Origin: Neolentinus lepideus HHB14362 ss-1
Taxonomy: Eukaryota; Basidiomycota; Agaricomycetes; Gloeophyllales; Gloeophyllaceae
Reading direction: 5' to 3'
NCBI GenBank assembly: GCA_001632425.1
Contig: KV425642.1
Location: 1-64,000 of the forward strand
DNA: 64,000 bases
Positions 57,246 through 64,000 of this stretch are shown one piece after another. How positions within the stretch are numbered: position 1 is the stretch's first letter; every line of letters starts with the position of its first letter. Made by a program: the position numbers and the translations under genes. Under the pieces are notes generated by a model. The model was not told where the DNA came from, made no database searches, and saw only the letters and a list, made by a program, of their open reading frames with translations.

Positions 57246-59048
57246 TGCGTTAGATGAATATAAACGACGAGTGATGATGGGTGTAGAGACGGGGACCAAA
57301 GGATGGACGTTGGTAAAATCGACCTGCGATATACTGTAGTTGCGGTTATGGATTCTCGCGGAAATTCGTGAACGGGTCTTCGTGAAGCCGATTAGATGAG
57401 ATTCAAACGACGAATGCGATGCGACGAGAATAAAAAAAGGTCTGGGCAATCTGTCAGCATTTATACGACAGCGGTCGGGCTCGGCATGCTCACCTAACAA
57501 GCTGCAGGCGGCACAAAGGCGAGTCAATGGGCGCAGCAGCGGATGCAAACATGAGCGGACCGCATGAATGGAGTGACTAGGCGCAGCTTACCTGGTATGG
57601 AATGAGACGGGAGAGTGAGGCGGATGGATCGGGATCCTGGGTTGGCTAAGCGCAGACCGCCCAGCTTTTATACTAGCGGCATTCGTCGCAGCGCAAAGGC
57701 AGACAATGGCCCAGACGCGGACAGTACAGTGAGCGCCGTCGCGAAGCAGAGTACAACGCCTCCAGAGCACAAAAGCATTCACAATGCACTTCCCGTTCCG
57801 GCGACAATGCCATTCGCGCGGAGCTTGAATCCGCGGCGGGTCCCTCTGCCAATTGTCTGCTGTCGGCAACTTCCCTCGCTATTGTGCTTGAAAATGCAAA
57901 CGGAATGCTTCCGCCGAGCCCTGGGCAATGTGACCGCGAATACACTCTCAGGATTGTTCTATGATGCACAAAATGGGCCAAACGACAATAGCTCGAGTCC
58001 CTATCGTACCACTTGAGGTAATGTTGTGCCTCTTCAAACGCGCCGGCATCCACGCACATCATTCTATTTACCGCCAAGAAGAGCCCGCACCCCGTCGGTA
58101 CACGCATCGCCTCTCTTTGTAATTATTCTGCCTGACATTTCTGTGAAGGATGTACCTTGTGCATGAAATACGTCCCTTGGTTTCGGAAGTCCAGTCTGCA
58201 ACTGAATTATGGGTATTCTGGAGCACAAAAGCTGCCGTCTAACATCACCATGTGGCGAGGACAGTGTTCTCTGGTCTTGTGCAATAATTGAGACACCCTG
58301 TCATCTCTGACAATCCGACCCTATACTGTGTCTGAAGTGCGAGGACATGCCTTCACCTCGCGTTCTTATCGCCGCAAGCGAACAAGTGCCAATCCTTTGG
58401 ATTATCACGACGACAAGATTGTCATTCTAACTTCAAGGTATTGCTTCGTTACGTCCCTCCCCCCCCGCAGTCTTCGTGCAGAGCGAGTCTCTTTACGTGG
58501 AACGAGATCAGCGAGCCACCTGCCTTGCCACGGCTGGCGATCATCAGGACAGCCGGCGGTATATGGCAATGGTCATGAGCTCGGGTAGGTATGCCACCGG
58601 TGGGCGTAGCTGGCAAGTCTGAGTTCCTATGCACATGCCGCCGGAAAACCAGGCTAGAAGGTTTGCGGGGTATGCAGGGCCTTGTATGCCGAGGCAGACT
58701 CCCGCTTTCCCTGATGCATATGTGTGACCTGATGGGTGGCTCTTTGTGATGAGGTGCACCGTATTCCAAATTGCTCAACTCTCTTTGATTGGATGACCTA
58801 TACTCTTACCGTAGCGGTCTCGAACGGCGTTATAGACGGTCGTGATGTCAGTGCAGGTATGAAGATACCAGATCGTTTCATTGTAATATTACCAAGTCGT
58901 CCACGGGAACAGCTTTCCGTCACATGTGGAGCGTTCGATTGTTAAGGACAGCCGTCAAAATGCCCATACGTACGATCATCGCTGGAGAAGAGATCTTGTG
59001 CTGAAGATCCTCATCAGCAGCTGGGCTTGGGCCTGAGGGCTTTTTTTT
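57246..59048. other. intergenic up to the assembly gap
   Basis: Leader and promoter of the BTG gene (minus strand), then about 1.4 kb without a supported gene. The last 8 bases before the gap are T. Confidence 0.45.
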
Positions 59049-59148
59049 NNNNNNNNNNNNNNNNNNNNNNNNNNNNNNNNNNNNNNNNNNNNNNNNNNNN
59101 NNNNNNNNNNNNNNNNNNNNNNNNNNNNNNNNNNNNNNNNNNNNNNNN
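59049..59148. other. assembly gap (100 N)
   Basis: Exactly 100 N, the usual placeholder for a gap of unknown size. It is bounded by T runs on both sides (59041-59048 and 59150-59160), so the homopolymer or a repeat probably broke the assembly. Confidence 0.99.
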
Positions 59149-60300
59149 CTTTTTTTTTTTAAATCCGGTTTATTGTCTCTAGGGCGTAGCCCTATGCTAG
59201 ACATTACACGTCGCATGTCTATAGTACTTTTGTTCTTCATCCCAATAAAGTAAAGTCGCTGTAACATTCGCGAAGCCGCGGGGTGCGGAGTGCGATAACG
59301 GGCGGGAGACCAGCGGTTAGTGTGAAACAAAACGATGGTGGCGGCAAGGAACAGTTTGAGCTCAAGGGAAGGAGGGTGGATCTGGTCATCACCCGGGTGC
59401 ATCAAAAACCCCTGTGGGGAAAAGCTACCGGGCTCTCGTCACCAGTGCCTCACGGGCTCTCATCGCCCCCAAAGAAGATGAAACCCAGTTTTTCCAGTTC
59501 CTTCTCTTCGGGCATCCTACATATAGGTGGCCAGGATGTAGATTATTTGAGGTTGGTATTGTTATAGGTATAAAGTGGGGGTAGCATAGGGGGTCGTGGT
59601 GGGTTGACTAGCGCTGTGGCTTTTCCGATATCTACGACTGTGCATCATCATCTGTTCGTGGCGGCAAAAGGTCCTCACCGTGTGTAGTAGCAAAGCGTCT
59701 TGTCTGATGCACGTATGTGAGCAGTGATTTCACCTCTGTAGTCAGTAGTGGCCTGAGGGCTTGCGCACTCGCCAATGGCAACCCGCTAGGAAATCGTTTC
59801 CTGAATTAGATTTGAACGTGCATGTTGTGGGACTAGCCCACAGGATGTGCTACATTCAAGATAACGACGGCAGAACTGAGCCACTTGTTAACTTTCTCTG
59901 GGATCATTCCTTGCCAAGTAAGCGCAGTGATATGTTGCCCCAAGAGCCCTGAGGTCCGCAAGACTTTGTCCGCATCGACCCTGGCCAAGCAGAGCATTGT
60001 CTTCAGACGTCGGATGCAGTCCTCATCCGGGCCGAAGGCAATAATGAGCCACTCGTCTCTAGGTGCTCTAGCCTGTTCGAGGGAAGAAGATCGTCAAGCT
60101 TAGCAGTTGAGATGGCTATGTTGGCTGTTAGCATCGGATTCACTGAAGTACGCCATTGAGCCACTCGGCTTGTTATCCGTTGACGTTTCAGGGCGAAGAA
60201 AATCGGGCGAAGCGAGTTGTTTGTCCACCAGCAGCCAGCGGGGAGAACAATCGATATATTCCTCCTACAGCACCTCATAGGTCTGGAGACAGAAACCAGG
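59149..60300. other. non-coding or repeat-derived DNA after the gap
   Basis: No gene is supported. On the minus strand an AATAAA hexamer (59169-59174) precedes an A run (59150-59160), like a polyadenylated transcript end. Confidence 0.4.
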
Positions 60301-61181
60301 ACACAACGGATAGGGAGGTACCAGCAATGACGGCGTACCTACTGCGCAGGCGTACGGATGTGATTGAACCTACCGCCATGAGACGCTGTATGTCCAATGA
60401 ACACAGACCCGTCTTACGTGCCGCAGCGTGTAAGACCTCGACGATGTTCAAGTCTATCGGCAGCGTAGATACGGCGCAGGGTGAGCGGACGTCCAGCCTC
60501 GTCTAACGCGTGCAGGGCTTTGACTGCTGTGAGAACCTTAGCCAGTAAGGGCGCAAGGCAAGCCGCCCATCCACCGAGCGCAGCGGCACCTACCCAACCA
60601 GAGCAGTCGAAGCGGAACTCGCACCCTGCGTGCATGCTAAACGGCGGGAGGAGATCTGCTCGAGGGCGCGGATGTAGGTCTCGGGGTCGACCTTCTACAC
60701 CCAGGACCAGATCATCCGCCTAACAAAAATCACAGCACGACGCGACCCGGCAGGAAAGAGGTGAACCACGTAGTTGGCCTGTCTAGGACCGGAAAATAAA
60801 CTGGAACGGCCTAGTGAAGTTGTTTGACAGCCATTGTGTGCAGGAACGTCCCGCCGAGCTGTGATCGTGGCAGAACAGACCCTCGAGGTGAACTCTGTAG
60901 CGACGATGTCCAGACACCAATCAACATTGCGGGCAAGTTCGCGGCCAAGCCACCTCGTCACGACAAAGAGTGGTCTCGCTCTCCGTGGATAGCTGATCAT
61001 TGGGTCAAAGCCATAAATGTACCGCTATCTGACGTCGTAGCAGGGACCAGGACCAGTCCGAGGGGTGCGCGTCAGTGTCTAGACTTTCGCAGCCTGATGA
61101 GTGTGTACAAGATGTTGCGAAACCAGCGGGACGATTGCCTGTAGAGATGGGGTAATCGAGGCCTGGGTGATGGATCCACAG
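60301..61181. repeat. diverged direct repeat, copy A
   Basis: Runs from ACACAACGGATAGGGAGGTA to GGATCCACAG. Blocks shared with copy B include CCAGCAATGACGGCGTACCT, GATGTTCAAGTCTAT, CCTGTCTAGGACCG, ACGGCCTAGTGAAGTTGTTT and TCTAGACTTTCG. No intact protein was recognised in it. Confidence 0.75.
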
Positions 61182-61182
61182 A

Positions 61183-61860
61183 ACACAACGATTAGGGAGG
61201 TACCAGCAATGACGGCGTACCTACTGCGATGGAAAGCGCCCGCGAACGAATGAACCAACCGCAACGAGACGTTGTATGTTCGGTGAACACATTTTCGCCT
61301 GACGTGCGGCAGCGTGTAGGATCTGGACGATGTTCAAGTCTATTGGCAGTGAAGGTACGGCACAAAGCAAAGGGACGTCATGCACATCCAGGACCGGTTC
61401 ATCCGCTTGACAAAAATAACAGCCGGCATGAAAGAATTTCGTGTAAGGGAGCCACACAGTTAGCCTGTCTAGGACCGTAAAAGAAATTGCAACGGCCTAG
61501 TGAAGTTGTTTAACAGCGCAGGAACGTCCCACCAAGCTGTCCTGTACGATCAGACCGTCCAGACATCAATAAACATGGCGGGTTCGCGGCTAAGCCATCT
61601 CGTCATGGCAGAGAGCTTGGCTTGAAGTTCACGCCAGTGGCATGCTGATCATTCGGTCAAATGACGGTCGTTGACCCAATGCACCGATCGTCGTTAACGT
61701 TCAGCAGAGTACGTAGCCAGGGACCAGGATAGATAGTATGACCAAGGGTGGGTGTCTAGACTTTCGTAGCCTGGTTAGCCTCGCGATGTTACGAAACCTG
61801 GTGCTCAGCGGACGTTGGCCAGAAGCACGGGGAAATCGAGGCCAGGATGTGGATCCACAG
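61183..61860. repeat. diverged direct repeat, copy B
   Basis: Head-to-tail with copy A. It has the same first and last blocks and the same internal order, but is about 200 bp shorter, so deletions have occurred. The minus strand of both copies can be read as similar short peptides (for example LPIDLNIV...LHAAAR), perhaps an old tandemly duplicated gene or transposon. Confidence 0.75.
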
Positions 61861-62064
61861 AAACGGGGTGCAGGTTGTGGGCTCCGAGTGGGTACACTGA
61901 CGTCATGGCCATCACTACGGTGGAGTGACAGAACTGCGCAGACGTTCGGTCCGCTGCGGTCGGTCATGTCAAGCCGAGGACGTCCTGGACTCAGAGAAGC
62001 AGCCAGATAAACTCCGATCTTGCTTTAGTGACCGACGTCATGCAGGTTCCTGCCATCCGTATGT

Positions 62065-62071
62065 TATATAA
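62065..62071 (+). promoter_or_regulatory. TATA-like box
   Basis: TATATAA lies 35 bp before the ATG at 62106. This would leave a very short leader, so it may instead act on a start further inside or be chance. Confidence 0.35.
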
Positions 62072-62105
62072 TCCCAGACGCCTGACCACTTCCAAGTCGC
62101 CTCCC

Positions 62106-62434
62106 ATGGCTGTACACATCGCACCCGACCAGCAGAAGCTGCTTTACTCCCAGGAGTTGGCAGCCTATACTCTCCGCCAGTGGCAGCAAGTCCGCTCAAG
62201 TCTTGACAAACAATCAGAGGTCGCCCCGAGCAGAACGTCAGTGGACTTGAACGACCCAAATAAAGGGGCGACATCCTCGAGCGGTCAGAGTTTCCGTCTC
62301 CGTCTCCGAACATTGGATCACGAACATTTCTGTGCTTAGGGACACAGGCTATGGACTTTGCGCACAGATCGCAAAAGCGTGTTCCGGATGGTGAAAAGTA
62401 TAGGCAGTCAATGAACGCCATCGCCCACCATTAA
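62106..62434 (+). CDS. small two-exon protein, unrecognised
   Basis: Exons 62106-62289 and 62340-62434 are joined by a 50-bp GT-AG intron (donor GTTTCC), giving 92 residues. The start has a good context (CCCATGGC); an in-frame ATG at 62040 exists but lies upstream of the TATA box. The protein is hydrophilic and helical, with HIAPDQQKLLYSQELAAYTL, RQWQQVRSSLDKQSE, and after the join AMDFAHRSQKRVPDGEKYRQ. The way the second exon continues a protein-like frame to a stop argues for a real gene. No family was recognised. Confidence 0.55.
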
Positions 62435-63117
62435 CTTCTTCCCTGGTCAGTTTATCTCATCATTTCCACTTCTACTGGTCACTCACACGCTATACTAGAC
62501 TTCGCCACCATCCCCTCCGCCGTTTCCCTATACTACACGCCGTACATCCCGAGCTTCCCGACTCACTCGCATCCTCCTGTTCTCGTCCCTCTCCGCTTGT
62601 ATTATGGCATCACTCGCACCATGCAATCAGCCGGACCTCGCACTCGCACATCCCCTTATTGCACTCGATGTTGTACTATATACTATTTATTAGTCATTGG
62701 AACTCTTTTCCCTCTCTGTACGCCGTGACCGTTTTGAGGGCCTTGTCGTCGTACGGGGGCCGTCGAATAAGGGCGCTACACTTGATCTTGATAAATCTCA
62801 GGGACAAGCCACACTCATTTAGAATCGGTCAAGAATGACGGAATGACCGTCTCGACGTCACAGTGGCTCATCGTACCCGACTCGTAATTTATTGGTTATA
62901 TCGTCATGAAGGTCCGTCATACCTGCCCGAACAGTCTGTGTTCGTGTTCGTGCTGTTTGACATTCCCGTGTCAGAATAATCCCAAGTGGGATGACGCGCC
63001 GCACAGAGGTGGGTGGAGTAATCTAACTTTCGGCGAAACGGAGAAACGACTCTTCTAGACGGCCGTACGCACGATAAGTGCGATACCCATGGGGTGCGTG
63101 CAGTATATTCTGACAGA
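62435..63117. other. intergenic
   Basis: 3' UTR of the small gene and a pyrimidine-rich stretch (about 62440-62600). No gene was recognised. Confidence 0.45.
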
Positions 63118-63440
63118 AGGGTGACTCGATGCAGCTCGCTGACGTACATGTCGTGGGGTGCACCGCTGGAGCCGGCCGATTCTGCTCGCTCGCAGAAAGG
63201 TCGTGCCACAAGTAGATAGCCATCCCATGGGGTATCGAAATTTTGCCGTTGGAGGGGGGGGGCCAACTTGTTTCCCGGCAAATAATCCTGGAGGCGGGGC
63301 GGGTGACATTGGAGCAGCGTTGTATTGAAAGTGGGAACGAAGAGCACAGCCTGCGGGCGTGGAGACTCGAGATCTCGGAGCAGGCAACGGAAATTTTGTC
63401 CTGGGAGCCTTCACCTGTCAGAGATGACGCGTCATATCAG
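63118..63440. repeat. direct repeat, copy 1
   Basis: Shares with copy 2, in the same order, GTGACTCGATGC, GCTGGAGCCGG, GGGGTATCGAAATTTTGCCG, TTGGAGCAGCG, GTATTGAAAGT, GAGACTCGAGATCTCGGAGC and GTCAGAGATGACGCGT. Spacing to copy 2 is about 585 bp. Confidence 0.75.
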
Positions 63441-63703
63441 GTGTGTTGGACAGGAATACCAGGAAGGAAACGTTTCCGCACGGCGACCATGATAAGCATG
63501 GTCAGGTCCTGTATTTGACCGTGCGTCGTCGAACCTGGAGCACCTTGAGGCTTGGGTTGGCAGCGGACGTAATCTTAAACTTCGCATGCCTCGGGGTGGC
63601 TGGGTCTACATGAGATCCAGTAAGAACAAGTGAGCTAACGCCCCTATTCGACAGCCCGTGGTCACTTACGATCGTGCCCTCGAAATGGATTGCCCTCCAC
63701 AAA

Positions 63704-64000
63704 GAGTGACTCGATGCGGGGTTGGGTGCTTCGGTGACGTGGTGCCTTGACGCTGGAGCCGGTTGATTCTACAAAAGCCTACGTAGGAGTCGTGTAGATA
63801 TCCATGCGAAGGGGTATCGAAATTTTGCCGTTGGGGGTAGGGGGAGGCTGTTTCCCGCTAAATAACTCTAATGGCGGGCGGTTGCTCTTGGAGCAGCGTC
63901 GTATTGAAAGTTGGATCAGTGCAGGCGTAGAGACTCGAGATCTCGGAGCGGTCGACGATCCGTGGCCTGGAAGATTTCGCCCGTCAGAGATGACGCGTAA
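63704..64000. repeat. direct repeat, copy 2 (cut by window end)
   Basis: Second copy of the repeat at 63118, with the same block order and many substitutions. It runs to the window edge, so a longer array may continue outside. Confidence 0.75.

Noticed and set aside
59031..59765. Short repeat GGCCTGAGGGCTT at 59031 and 59750
   Set aside because: Only about 13-14 bp with no further similarity around; probably chance.

Overview
This window is nuclear DNA from a filamentous basidiomycete, most likely an Agaricomycete (mushroom-forming or wood-decay type). Genes are dense with short introns, mostly 45-65 bp with GT..AG ends. The proteins are typical fungal families: an adenylate-forming reductase, a UPF0658 Golgi protein, MTC1, a CBS/PB1 protein and a basidiomycete-type BTB protein. 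There is one 100-N assembly gap (59049-59148). Exon joins were worked out by hand from splice signals and reading-frame continuity. For every named multi-exon gene except the MFS transporter, the joined exons sum to a multiple of three.

Left part (1-16.5 kb): a CBS/PB1 membrane protein, the SAGA deubiquitinase-module subunit SGF11, a BSC6-like major facilitator transporter (minus strand), an unrecognised 237-aa protein (minus), and an intact 18-exon adenylation-thiolation-reductase (NRPS-like) gene. The last three could form a small secondary-metabolite neighbourhood, but that is inference.

Middle part (16.5-40 kb): a UPF0658 Golgi membrane protein, the ER-Golgi SNARE BET1, the SUMO protease ULP1 (minus), a Yippee/MOH1 protein and a small unrecognised gene. 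A gene-poor stretch of about 4.8 kb follows. Then come a Ras-family GTPase, a BTB protein, the peroxisomal membrane protein PXMP4 (minus), a 543-bp non-autonomous pogo-like transposon with TA target duplication, MTC1, and the complex I subunit NDUFS3 (minus) diverging from the splicing factor BCAS2/SPF27 across 91 bp.

Right part (40-59 kb): a 1689-aa disordered conserved-looking protein, the mitochondrial succinyl-CoA ligase beta subunit (minus), a DinB-like protein, an RPD3-type histone deacetylase, the repair factor XPA/RAD14, the peroxisomal acyl-CoA thioesterase ACOT8 and a BTG/Tob-domain protein (minus). Beyond the assembly gap (59-64 kb) the DNA is mostly diverged direct repeats, with one small two-exon gene.

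Most genes are single-copy housekeeping genes with no operon logic. Two themes recur: chromatin and transcription (SGF11, RPD3), and peroxisome or mitochondrial metabolism (PXMP4, ACOT8, NDUFS3, LSC2). I found no CRISPR array, rRNA or convincing tRNA. I did not find an obviously new biological system. The most unusual signals are a predicted 2-nt exon in the Ras gene, an in-frame GC-AG intron in the histone deacetylase, a perfect 25-bp hairpin, and several uncatalogued repeats.
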